In this document: positions 1 to 10,900 of the stretch, piece after piece | Numbering within the stretch: position 1 is the stretch's first letter | Layout: each line of letters starts with the position of its first letter | Origin: Nematostella vectensis | Taxonomy: Eukaryota; Cnidaria; Anthozoa; Actiniaria; Edwardsiidae | Direction: 5' to 3' | Assembly (NCBI RefSeq): GCF_932526225.1 | Contig: NC_064044.1 | Span: 563,001 to 627,000, forward strand | DNA: 64,000 nt | Made by a program: the position numbers and the translations under genes | Notes under the pieces: model-generated | What the model was told of the DNA's origin: nothing | Databases searched by the model: none | The model's input: the letters and a program-made list of their open reading frames with translations, nothing else

Positions 1-1284
1 CCACTATTCTGATGTTAATAAGCTTGTAACGATTCACCTTCTTCAGTCTGCCCTGAAGAAGTCTTATTAAAGAAGAAAATTTGGCAGAGTCGAAGTCCAG
101 TTTTTGGTGTATTGGATCTGGTAACAAGATTGTGATTTGATGCGCAATTGTAAGATCGCGCATGCGCAGTAGATAGATTTCGCTAGTCAAGTCGAGTATG
201 TAAACTCCTTCTACTCAGACACATTAACAACTATACATAAAGAGCATATTTTCTTTTTTTTTCTTTTCTCTTCCTTCGTTTATCTTCCCTCGTTTATCCT
301 TCCAGTCCTCTAAAAAGTCTATGAGCGCTTGTCGCTTGTTCAAACAATGAGTGACTTTGCTTCCAGTGATTCTCTGAAACAAGAATGTAACTTCAGATTT
401 GCTGTAATAAGGAATTCGTCAAGAAGCCCATCTTTTTATGCCATTTGAGAATTTTATAAAAATGCCCATCGCAATCCAATAACGTGAACAGCGTGAGAAA
501 ATAGATGTACTTTATTAAATTATTCCTCTGTTGTGGCTCATCACAGAGTTCAGTTAATGTGCCTAAATAGTAATACATACAGCAACGAGCAAGACCATTT
601 AAAAATGCATTTGCGAGATAATTTCTTTAAAAAATCAGTCTCCTACTTCGAGTCTTGTCTTAATATTTAAAAAAATGTGGTGTCCGATATCGAAGAAGAA
701 AAAAAAATCATTTTTCGCTCCTGACGAAAACCTCGATGCGGTAGGGATAAATTATAATACGGTTAATACTGACTAGGTTGTCGTTTGTAAGAGTTAATTG
801 ATATATAAAAAAGAGGAAAAAAGACCCGAACGTTTGTTTCCTTTCCGATTCATTACAGTGTTTTGCCACGGTGTCTGACACGGTGTACGACAAGTCAGAC
901 TGAAATAGCAAAGTAATACAGTATTGTTGTCAAGCAGCTACGCTTTATGTGCGGTGTCTTTCCGAGAGTGGCGTAAATTTGGTGTGTAAACGAGTAAATA
1001 AGTTACACCATAAGAAAGTAATGAGTTGTTAATATAGCAATTATAAGATGACACGAGACACCGTCCGCCACTATGTGAAAATTGCTGTCTCAGCGCCCGT
1101 CAAAGCATGGCCTGGTCCAGCGGTGTTCCCCATTAATTTCCGCCTAATATCTGTGCATTGGAGTTCGGTACCGGGTTGAGGTGGCTATAAAAAAAATCAG
1201 ATTAGAGTCACACATCAGATACAGCGATCAAAAACACGCCCAGAAAACAAGTGAAAGAACAAGTGACATGAAGACATTACTTAC
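1..1284. other. No gene recognised
   Basis: I see no convincing exon, RNA gene or repeat array here. The open frames are short, AT-rich and have no recognisable motif. The sequence is ordinary AT-rich non-coding DNA on the downstream side of the possible minus-strand exon at 1285-1355. Confidence 0.5.
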
Positions 1285-1355
1285 GCTTTGGCAACATTTC
1301 ATCATCCTCGTCTTCTTCGTCCTCAAGCAATCTCCGTTGTTTTATGATCTTATTT
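1285..1355 (-). CDS. Possible isolated internal exon, acidic/basic peptide
   Basis: On the minus strand a pyrimidine-rich tract ending TTTTTTAG is followed by 71 bases that are open in only one of three frames, then by the strong donor C|GTAAGT. The open frame gives a charged stretch, KIIKQRRLLEDEEDEDDEM, with the look of a solvent-exposed acidic helix. The other two frames hit a stop within four codons. It begins needing two bases from an upstream exon and ends in phase 1. No partner exon was found within the window; the 2.8 kb TIR element lies just upstream and could sit in the intron. No family is recognised, and it could also be part of an old transposase gene. Confidence 0.35.
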
Positions 1356-1507
1356 CTAAAAAAGGAAACAGTTAGATTAGATTAGTTTTGAATATGAGTG
1401 ATTATCAGATTCTTTCTGCTTACCATGTAAATCATTTTTTTAGGGGGATTTAGAAAAAAATTGAGTGTTTGGGTGTTGGGATGTGTATCTTGTTACGATT
1501 CGGTCAC

Positions 1508-1844
1508 GGGAACTAGGATACTTTGTCAGCGATTTCTTTATAAAATAAACAAAAATGAATCCCCAATTTATGTTGAATATTGAACTCAGCGAATAAAATA
1601 TTTCTAACCTTGTAATCCAAAATGTCTCCTGCCTTCTGAGTTAGCGAAATCCTTTTAATTGCCTCTTGTTATATTTCTATTTCTCTTGTCAAAAACCCTA
1701 GCGGTCGTTGTTTTCAAGTCTCGAAACATTTGAACGGTACTGTGGAACCGTAGCCTCTTTAGTGTTCGTGACAAGCCCGAGCCCTCTCCAACGTAACTGT
1801 GTATTTAAATTCTATATAAAATAAGAAGGGAGTGAAACAACGCT
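1508..1844 (+). repeat. Left terminal inverted repeat of the 2.8 kb element
   Basis: It matches 3942-4281 in reverse complement. The inner halves of the two arms are nearly identical, while the outer 150 bp carry more substitutions and small indels, which suggests the arms are being lost from the outside or were gene-converted inside. Confidence 0.65.
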
Positions 1845-2127
1845 CTTCCCTGCTAGCAGAGGCCTCTTTTCTCTGTATTTCGTTGTGCTGGCGTTCGCGA
1901 GGAAAAGAGACCTCTGCCATGGGTCGAAACTGTTTTTGTTGCGCATGCGTGAGCGTTAATAAGCGACCGACGTGCCAAAACCTGTACCATCGCGCGAAAG
2001 CTGTCAATATGCTAATATACTTTGCATGGGTTTAGTCGGAAATCATGAATCAAACTCCGGTTAGTTCTTCTCTTCGAAAAAAGAAAACAACTGTTCAATT
2101 TCAATCACCTAAAACGTCACAAAAAGA

Positions 2128-2400
2128 TTGAACAGCAAACGCAGCAAAGACGAGTTTTGTCTTGTTTGTGGGATTAATTTCAAGACATCTGGGCAGGCGA
2201 GTTTCTTCAATGTAAATATCGCACAGTTGGACTCGAAGAAAATGTTACAAAACTTTTTGGTAAACTTAGATCAGCTATTTCCAGAAGAATATGCAAAACC
2301 TGTAAACGGAAGATTGACTCGTTAGTCAAAAGAGAGAAAATTCTGAATGAAGATAAGGCATTGAATGGCTTCTTTTATAATTCGTCGCGTGATATTTCTA
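2128..2400 (+). pseudogene. Frameshifted zinc-binding-like coding remnant inside the TIR element
   Basis: One frame gives KDEFCLVCGINF with a CxxC pair. A few codons on, the coding sense continues in another frame as RRICKTCKRKIDSLVKRE, giving a second CxxC pair and a basic helix. The two halves read like one zinc-binding module (paired CxxC motifs about 40 residues apart) interrupted by a frameshift. It probably belonged to the element's own protein or to a host domain it captured. I do not recognise the family firmly, and the spacing between the halves cannot be trusted. Confidence 0.35.
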
Positions 2401-3941
2401 CGGAGGACGCCGTTTAGAATGCGGGCTTATTATCCCGCAGCGGATACAGTATACGTTTCACGCATGCGCTAGTCATTGTGGGCTCAAATAGTGGCCAGTA
2501 ATTAATGAACGGAGCATGCGCTCTGGATCTCCCGTCCACGATAGTTTGATCAAACGAACTTGCGACCCATAGCAGAGGTATCTTTTCCACGCGAACGCCA
2601 GCCAAGCGAAATACAGAGAAAAGAGGCCTTTGCTAGCAGGGAAACAACGCTCGATTCCATTGTTCAAAACCTGCCTAGTTACGGCCAATGTTGTGATGTT
2701 GGTATGAGACATGATTGATTGACAGCTCACTTTCTCTTCGAACTTATCGGGCCGCCGACACACGCCTGGGCATGCGACAAGTGCTGGGATCGGGGTTAAT
2801 TTTTCTACGGACCGTTGGATTTCTTCATCCAAAAAGTTAAATGGCATCCGATGACCAGATAATAATTTGATTTGCTCTATCCCTCTTCTTCACTTCTCCA
2901 TTAAAAATAAAACACTTTGCCCTTTGTCGATAACTTGCAGAATTTTATGTTGTTCCGGGTAAATATTCAAATTCATGTGACTTTCGATATTTGAGCGGGA
3001 AAACATTGCTTTTTCCCGCCTAGACAAAATTAGCCCCGATCCCTGGTTTTGTCGCATGCCCGGGCGTGTGTCGGCGGCAGTAAGTGGGTATTCCTTGGGG
3101 TTACGGGGGGCTTGGTTTTTCACAGGCAGCCCAAGGCTACTGTCAGTGGTTTATAAAGCCAACGGAATGTATGGGGAATTTATATGTTAGCGAAAAAATA
3201 CTTTATCGTGAAAAATAAAACTTTAGACCATGTAATAATGTGTTTGAGTCTTCCTTTATTTCAATTTTGGCGATAGAATGTCAGTAGAGCGAGTTTGAAG
3301 CCCGCCACGAATTGTGTTTCTCTCTCTGTATAAAAATAGGAAAGGCTGGGGACTCCATCGGCTAACGGCCACCACACAACTACTTCGAGGACCGATAAAA
3401 CTAGCAAAAATTAACCAGCCACCAATCCAGCACAAAAACACTTTGAAAATATGCCTTAGCTTTCAATTGAACCGACTCTCATGTCACCGATTTGCGAATT
3501 TCACTCATATTGTTTACACTTTTTACCGTCGACTATCGAATTCACCATCTGTGATAACAGATCGTGTGCACTTTCTAACCGAGGGGCTCTAGGAACGAGG
3601 CACTGCTCGGAAATTCAAACTTCGAGCAGTCGTGAGTATCTGTCTAATCTGTCTGTCTGTCTGTCTAGTGAGTGTCTACTGCCGCGCCACCAGCGTTGCA
3701 GGGAAAACACACTCACTCGGCGCGGCCGTTGTCGGCCGTTTGGTGCTCAAGGCCTTTGTACTCTATTTCATTGTCTCGTTCTAAGGTCTTTGTTTTTGGC
3801 TTATGTTCCCCCTTTTTTGTGCTGGTTCTCCGTAACAACAAGAAACTACCCATAAGTTCAAAGAGTTCAAAGAGAAATCATGTCTCATACCAACATCACA
3901 ACATTGGCCGTAACTAGGCAGGTTTTCGAAAAATAGAATCG

Positions 3942-4281
3942 AGCGTTGTTTCACTTCCTTCTTATTTTATATAGAACCTAAATACGAAGTTAGGTTCGGA
4001 GAGGGCTCGGGCTTGTCACAAACACTAAAGAGGCTACGGTTCCACAGTACCGTTCAAATGTTTCGAGACTTGAAAACAACGACCGCTAGGGTTTTTGACA
4101 AGAGAAATAGAAATATAACAAGAGGCAAGTAAAAAGGGTTTCGCTAACTCAGAAGGCAGGAGACATTTGGGTTTAAGGTTAGAGATTTTTTATCGCTTTC
4201 TTTAAATATTCAACACAAATTGGGGATTTAGTTTTGTTTATTTTATAAAAAAAAAATCGCTTACAAAGTATCCTAATTCCC
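3942..4281 (-). repeat. Right terminal inverted repeat of the 2.8 kb element
   Basis: Reverse-complement partner of 1508-1844; the copy is flanked outside by GC-rich sequence (GTCGCGCGCTC) that does not match the left flank. Confidence 0.65.
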
Positions 4282-4792
4282 GTTATTCGGTTGTTAGTCG
4301 CGCGCTCGATCATCCGGGAACTTCGTACTTTCAGGTGGGGAAATCAAGTGGCGGGAAAACAATTTACGCGCGCGAGAGATTTTTGGCTATGTAAACAAAC
4401 GCCCGAAACTGGCGAAAAAACCTTGTCCTACCTATTGATTTTCCGATATAGAAAATATTTTTCCGAATGGAAAAACAAAATTTAAGCTGTGCGAAAATTT
4501 TATTCTAACGCATGCGTTTCATTTTAGGAACTCTACGAATAATTTAAAAAGCATGCAATATTGCCCCAAATTTTTCTGCTGTGACGTCATGTGTTGGTAT
4601 CATCGCTTGATGACGTCAATTAAAAGGATATTAATAAACAATGATGCCATGCCTAAATTCATTCCATTTCTCAAATGTTAAGCGGATTTATATTTTTATA
4701 AAATGGCCATTCTATGAAGCAAATTCAACAACACTTGAATTCTTTACTTGACTTACTGACCTATGCATACATAGGCACATACGGTAAGTACT
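4282..4792. promoter_or_regulatory. Gap with two CRE-like octamers
   Basis: TGACGTCA occurs at 4582-4589 and again at 4611-4618, 29 bases apart. The octamer is the consensus CREB/ATF site. The stretch lies just beyond the 3' end of the MANSC gene, so its target is unclear. No exon is visible. That these sites function is an inference from the motif alone. Confidence 0.3.
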
Positions 4793-4935
4793 TTATGTAG
4801 GATGAGGGACATGAGGCACTAGCCCTTCACTTTGAGTCGCGTACCTTTTAGTGCAAACACAGGCAGCCCATATGACACCTCCAAGCCCGGCCGCAAACGC
4901 GAGTGAGCCCGCGATGATGTACACGATCATCCAAT
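4793..4935 (-). CDS. Membrane-anchor exon of the MANSC gene
   Basis: After the acceptor CAACTCAG the frame reads DWMIVYIIAGSLAFAAGLGG and on through VIWAACVC, a single transmembrane helix, then basic TKR and a short tail ending at TAA (4793-4795). A usable donor, AAAAG|GTACGC, lies at 4845, so the last 17 codons could instead be intron with the tail encoded further on. I kept the read-through version because it ends cleanly and makes the whole gene a multiple of three. I found no minus-strand AATAAA close downstream, which leaves the true 3' end open. Confidence 0.6.
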
Positions 4936-7900
4936 CTGAGTTGCGATAACAAGTGGTTAAATGTACGCAGTGAAAGACTGATTCAAAATGACCAGGTTTT
5001 ACGATCAACCAAAGTGTACGAAGGATCCTTGATTAAAGGTGACCCGGTTTAACGATCAAGTCAAGTGCATGAAGGATCTCTTCTTTTCCTGTTAAAAGCT
5101 CCGCTTACACTTATATGTCACGCGTTCTATGCAGTTCTTAGGGATACTCCATGCTCGTATCAGTCACTTCAATTCTTTAGTTGAGTCCCCACCCCTCCCC
5201 AGATTGGTTATGCTTGGTTTCTGTCCATATAAGCCAACACAAGATGTAAATCACTATCCCTCCCTTTGAAGGGTTGTGCTTGCTGTCTGTCCATATAAGC
5301 GAACATAAGAAGTAAATCCCCACCCCTCTCCTTGACGGGTTGTGCCTGGTGTCTATCCATATAAGCGAACATAAGAAGTAAATCCCTACCCACTCCTTGA
5401 CGGGTTGTGCTTGGTGTCTATCCATATAAGTGAACATAAGAAGTAAATCCCTACCCCTCCCCAGACTGTTTGTGCTTGATGTCTGTCCTTATAAGTGAGT
5501 TTAACATTTAAATCCCTACCCCTCTCCTTGACGGGCTGTGCTTGGTGTCTGTCCATATATGCGAACTTGACGTTTGTGTTGTCATCTGCCTGGTGGGCGG
5601 CGGTTTGACACTGAACTCCGTCGTTGCAGTGCACTGCGAAACACTTGTTATTCTCCATGTATGCAATGTCGCACCTTGGTCTCGTGCAACACAACGCGAT
5701 GCACATCTTGATGTTATCAACCTGCAAAAGGGTTTTTTATAAAATGCCAGCGTCTACCGCTTTCGCTTCTAAGGTTATAAATGATGTGTCTCATTAAGTC
5801 AAGTAAACAAGTCACAAAGATATCATTTTAAGATTTTTAGCATGTATCAGCGTCACCAACACTTTCATCATCATTACCGTCTCCATCGTTATCGTCATTG
5901 TTATGATAATTGTCATTATCATCACCGTCATCACAGTCATCATCTTTATTAACGCCATCGTCATAATAATCGACATCACCGTTACAACCATCATCGTTAT
6001 CGTCCAAAACTCTCGACGCTCTGTCTACTTATCTCTGACTATGGCGTACATTTCCCATTGACGTGAAGTTCCCTGGCCTGTTTCCTCGTAGTGACACTCC
6101 GCTTGATATCCTACTGCCCGTGCACGCATGATGGGGCTCGTATTGCTGTAAGTTGGTGACTTCTTCTGAGGCTGAGCTCTTTTCCTCGCCACCCTCACCG
6201 ATATCAAATCCTACAGAACGAGATATTAAAGGGTTATAAACCAAGCGAGAGGGATAATATCAGAACCTACAAAATGAGATATTGAAGGGTTATTAACCAA
6301 GCAAGAGGAAAGATATCAAATCCTACAGAACGAGATATTAAAGGGTTATTAACCAAGCGAGAAGAATGATATTAGTACCTACAGAACTAGATATTAAAGG
6401 GTTATTAACCAAGCGAGAGGAATGATATCAGTACCTACAGAACGAGATATTAAAGGGTTATTAACCAAGCGAGAGGAATGTACGAAGAAAGACTGGCAGG
6501 TAGAAGGCCGAGACTGAGAATTCCCGAAGTCTGAAATTTCCCGTACAGACTCTGCTAACGAAAACAACGTTTTAATCATACGGCTCTCAAGTTCATTTTA
6601 TTGAGAGAAAAAAGTCACTTCCGCTTTTGCTTGAATTTTAATAAATTTATCGACAAATTAAAAAAAAGGCTGGAAAACAAGAACGCTCTGCGCGGTCAAC
6701 TCAGAATGTGAAACATTTACAAGAAACTGTGCATTACTCATAGTTATCAAATGATTAACTTAGTAAGAGTAATGTGAAACATTTACAAGAAACTGTGCAT
6801 TACTCATAATTATGAAATGATTAACTTAATAGTAATGTGAAACATTTACAATAAACTGTGTATTACTCATAGTCATCAAATGATTAACTTAGTAAGAGTA
6901 ATGTGAAACATTTACAAGAAACTGTGCATTACTCATAATTATGAAATGATTAACTTAATAGTAATGTGAAACATTTACAAGAAACTGTGCATTACTCATA
7001 ATTATGAAATGATTAACTTAATAGTAATGTGAAACATTTACAAGAAACTGTGTATTACTCATAGTCATCAAATGATTAACTTAGTAAGAGTAAGCGCTCA
7101 TAGTGATAAAAAGTATACCTAGTGGTCTTCCACGCCGAATAGAATCTAAAAAGAATCGCCCGAAATAAAAAAATGGAAAAAACTTTTTTCAGCGTTCATC
7201 ATTGTTTTTGACTTTTTAGAGACGCTCCGCGATAATTAAACAGGTTTTATCCTAAAGTTGCTTTGCAAATAAGTTGCTGTTGTTGCTGTTATCCCTTTAT
7301 TCGTAAGAACTAAATAAGTTGCTGTTGTTGCTGTTATCCCTTTATTCGTAAGAACTAAATAAGTTGCTGTTGTTGCTGTTATCCCTTTATTCGTAAGAAC
7401 TAAATAAGTTGCTGTTGTTGCTGTTATCCCTTTATTCGTAAGAACTAAATAAGTTGCTGTTGTTGCTGTTATCCCTTTATTCGTAAGAACTAAATAAGTT
7501 GCTGTTGTTGCTGTTATTCGTAAGAGCTAAATAAGTTGCTGTTGTTGCTGTTATCCCTTTATTAGTTAGAACTAAAAAAGTTGCTTTTCCCGCTGTTATT
7601 TTGCCCTTTCTTGCTTTATTTGTAAGCGCTAAATAAGTTGCTTTTTGTTATTTTGCCGCTGAAAGCGCGGTGGTTTGCCACACAAAATGTCACGTGATCT
7701 CTTAGTACAAGCCCCCTATTGGGCATGTTTTCTTACCACCAATGACGTCATCCTCAGGTTCTTTTGGTTTCATCAACATGGCGGACAGAAGAGGAACCTT
7801 CCCCCTGCCTTTACCGCTGACCGGCCTGCAGGCAGCTTTAGTGGAGCATGTCACGGCGTAGCACGTGCTGTCTACATAGTACGCGATGTCGCATTTGTTG

Positions 7901-10900
7901 TCATGGCAACACTTCGTCATGCACTCGCCCATGTCCTCCACGTCATGGATGATTGTGAAATTTTTCTTGCCCATCCCACCAGCCAGTACCTTGTCATTCG
8001 TGATGTTGCTAGGGCGACAGCGAAGGTTTGCTGGAGCCTTCGGGATTGCTTGAAAGTTCTGCGGCTTTTCTGGCTCTGCAACGTTGAAAAGACAATCGTT
8101 AAAAATGACCAAGCTTTTAGTATTCATAACGGCTAATAGTCAATAAAAAACTTATAAGATTGGTTATGACCCCTCCTTTGAGCGTATTCATAATGGATAA
8201 TAGTCAATGAAAACATAATTAGATTGGTTATGACCCCTCATTTTGGCGTATTCATAATGGATAATAGTCAATGAAAACATAATTAGATTGGTTACGACAA
8301 AGTTTTTGAATTTTTTGGAACTGCGAAAAGCCGATGGAAAATATCTTTATGAAAATGCTATTTATCAATCCGTTTAATTAAGAGTCTGTTTTCACTTTTA
8401 ATAAAACATAAAGTATAAAACGTAGATAAAACTGCTACGACTTGATGATAGGTGACAAGCGGACTCGATGCTCAAATGGCTCCTTTGGATGGAGAGGGAG
8501 TGGACCGTAGAGGTCGTACCTGTTTCTCCCTCGTCCAGCGGCCTGACGTAAGACACACGTGGTCTGAAGTTAGAGGGCGGGGCTGACGTGTGATCGCAAA
8601 GATCTTTATTCTTACACGTGACTGTGTAACATGTTTTCTCTAACATGAAGGCGAGGTTGCATTCCTCGTCCTGACAGCATAGCTTTTTGCAGGCTCTCAT
8701 GTTTTTGACGTCACCGTGATCTTTGAATTTGCCGGCTTTTTTCCCTCCTTTCAGAGTGACGTCTGTTAAGACTTTTGTTGCCATGCATTTGTCATTTTCC
8801 TCTGACTCACCGCCGAAAATTGCATCGAAGGCTCCGCTTGGCTTCTTTGGCTTGCTCTATTATACAAAAAAAGGATGGATATAAAAGTGTACATGCTATT
8901 TTATTTTTCAGATATTATTAGCGGACTACTGGTATCGCAAACACGTGTCAAAACACAGGGTTGGATAATGAAAAAATGTATCTCGTAACTGGAATATCTG
9001 TCATATTCGTGCGCTTAGAAATACCAATATTTTTTTCTCTGATCGATATTGCAAAAGTGACCACAAATATGTATCAAAATAGGAAGTTGAAAGAGAGAAT
9101 ATCTCCAACCCGAATATCTGTAGTGCTTTTTCCCTTAAAAGTCTTCGGACGATATTGCAAAAGTGACGATCAGTAATGGTCACAATCCTTTCAGCCTTCG
9201 TGGTTCGAGGCTCACAAAAGACAACTAGCTGGACAATCGGCAGGCTACAAGTCCTTGTGGTTTGACCCCTCGAGAGAGATATTACCTTGTCAGCCTCGGT
9301 TTCGTTTGCGGCCGTGTCGACTGGGGTGAGTTGTAGCTTGCCATCCACGATGTTCATCTTCATCGCCTGGCCAGGCCTCGCTTTTGTTATGGTACTGCCC
9401 AAATTTACTTCCGGTTTCTCTTCTGGTTTGGGAATCTTCAGTGGTTTGTTAGCAGTGATGGGTTTATCTATAGTAACAAATGATTGTAATATAAATGAAT
9501 ATAACAAATGATTTTAATATAAATGAATATAACAGATGGTTCTAAGATAAATGATTATAACAAATGATTCTAATAATAAAATGATTATAACAAATGACAA
9601 AAAAAAAACAGTAGCATGCACCACAACGTCAAAATGCCAAAAAAAGTGTGTACCTGACTTTAAGAACTAGCGGGACAACACGTGTGTACCTGACTTTAAC
9701 AACTAGCGGGACAACACGTGTGTACCTGACTTTAACAAACAGCGGGACAACACGTGTGTACCTGACTTTAACAAACAGCGGGACAACACGTGTGTACCTG
9801 GCTTTAACAAACAGCTGGACAACACGTGTGTACCTGACTTTAACAAACAGCTGGACAACACGTGTGTACCTGGAATAGACGAGTCCGACATCATGGCCTC
9901 AAGGCCAGCCTGTAGCGCGGGCATGGCAGACTGCTGACCAGTCTGAAGCGCGGGCATGGCAGACTGCTGACCAGTCTGAAGCGCGGGCATGGCAGACTGC
10001 GGGTGCTTGTCAGGGGCCGGGAGGCCTGGTGCCATAGCCTGCTGGGCTTCTGTCACGTGATTAGGTAGCGGAGGATGGGTGGTTGTCGATTGCATTGGGT
10101 TAAAGGGACTGCTCGGCTGCAGTTTGATTAAAGGATTAGTTGGAACAATATCCATTGATTTATAACCTTGCGTTACGTCTGAAACATCTTTGAACAAACA
10201 ATCATCAAGGATTTATTTTTTACAGATGCAAAGTGGATCGAGACTTTTTTTAAACTGATGTACACGTGAATTACCTGTGGTGGCAAAAGTGGCTGCCCGA
10301 AAGCTTCAAGAGGTGGCTGCCCATTTCCTGGCCCATGGGGCTCACCAAGTCCAGGAAGGTCTGGTAAACCAGCTTGCGGCCCTGGTACGGCCGGTGACGC
10401 CATGCCTGTCACATCTGGTCCGGCTGCAAGCGTCGTGATTGGTTGTGCTGCAGATGTTGTGATTGGCTGTGGTGCAGATGTTGTGATTGGCTGTGGTGTA
10501 GTTGAGATCGTACTGAGAGAGGCAGGTGGTACTGGGGGTGTGGATGATTTTGCAGTTGGGGAGCCTAGAAGTGAGATAAACATTAATTAGAATTATAGTA
10601 TTATTAGTATTAATTAACTAATTAATTAGAATAGACTAGTTTTGTTGCAGCAACAAATATACAGTTATTACAATGGCTAACACTTTCTATGAACCCAACA
10701 CCTAAACATCATGATGTAGCTTTGTAAAATCAATATGATTTGAGTGGCGAAAATCCACAGGCTTCTCTTGCAAGTGCCTTTGAAAATATCAAATAAATAC
10801 ATGTTTCTTTTAGCTTTGAGAACTGTTTTCTTTAAGGCAAAGTCACCACGGAAGTTATTTCTTTGAGATAAGAGGAGTTTTATCTTTTAGCTCTAAATAT

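Larger units (their letters stand above)
1508..4281. mobile_element. 2.8 kb DNA element with long terminal inverted repeats
   Basis: Bases 1508-1844 recur as a near-perfect reverse complement at 3942-4281, about 340 bp each with few mismatches. Further inverted matches are nested inside: 1845-1920 with 2575-2645, 2640-2730 with 3877-3946, and 2752-2830 with 3010-3080. The structure is therefore that of a foldback or TIR DNA transposon that has collected internal rearrangements. I could not define a target-site duplication with confidence. No intact transposase is present; the only coding-like part is a frameshifted zinc-binding segment near 2130-2400. Confidence 0.65.

Noticed and set aside
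6025-6210. Alternative frame of MANSC exon 12 giving a 60-codon peptide ending at a stop
   Set aside because: The other frame yields the VSLRG-x-RPG-x-F strand of a MANSC domain and joins in phase with exon 13, so it is the coding one.
10275-10345. Longer version of MANSC exon 7 ending at CACAG|GTAATT
   Set aside because: It ends in phase 0 while the next exon needs phase 1; the GTGAGC donor at 10346 keeps frame. It could still be an alternative isoform with a different partner.
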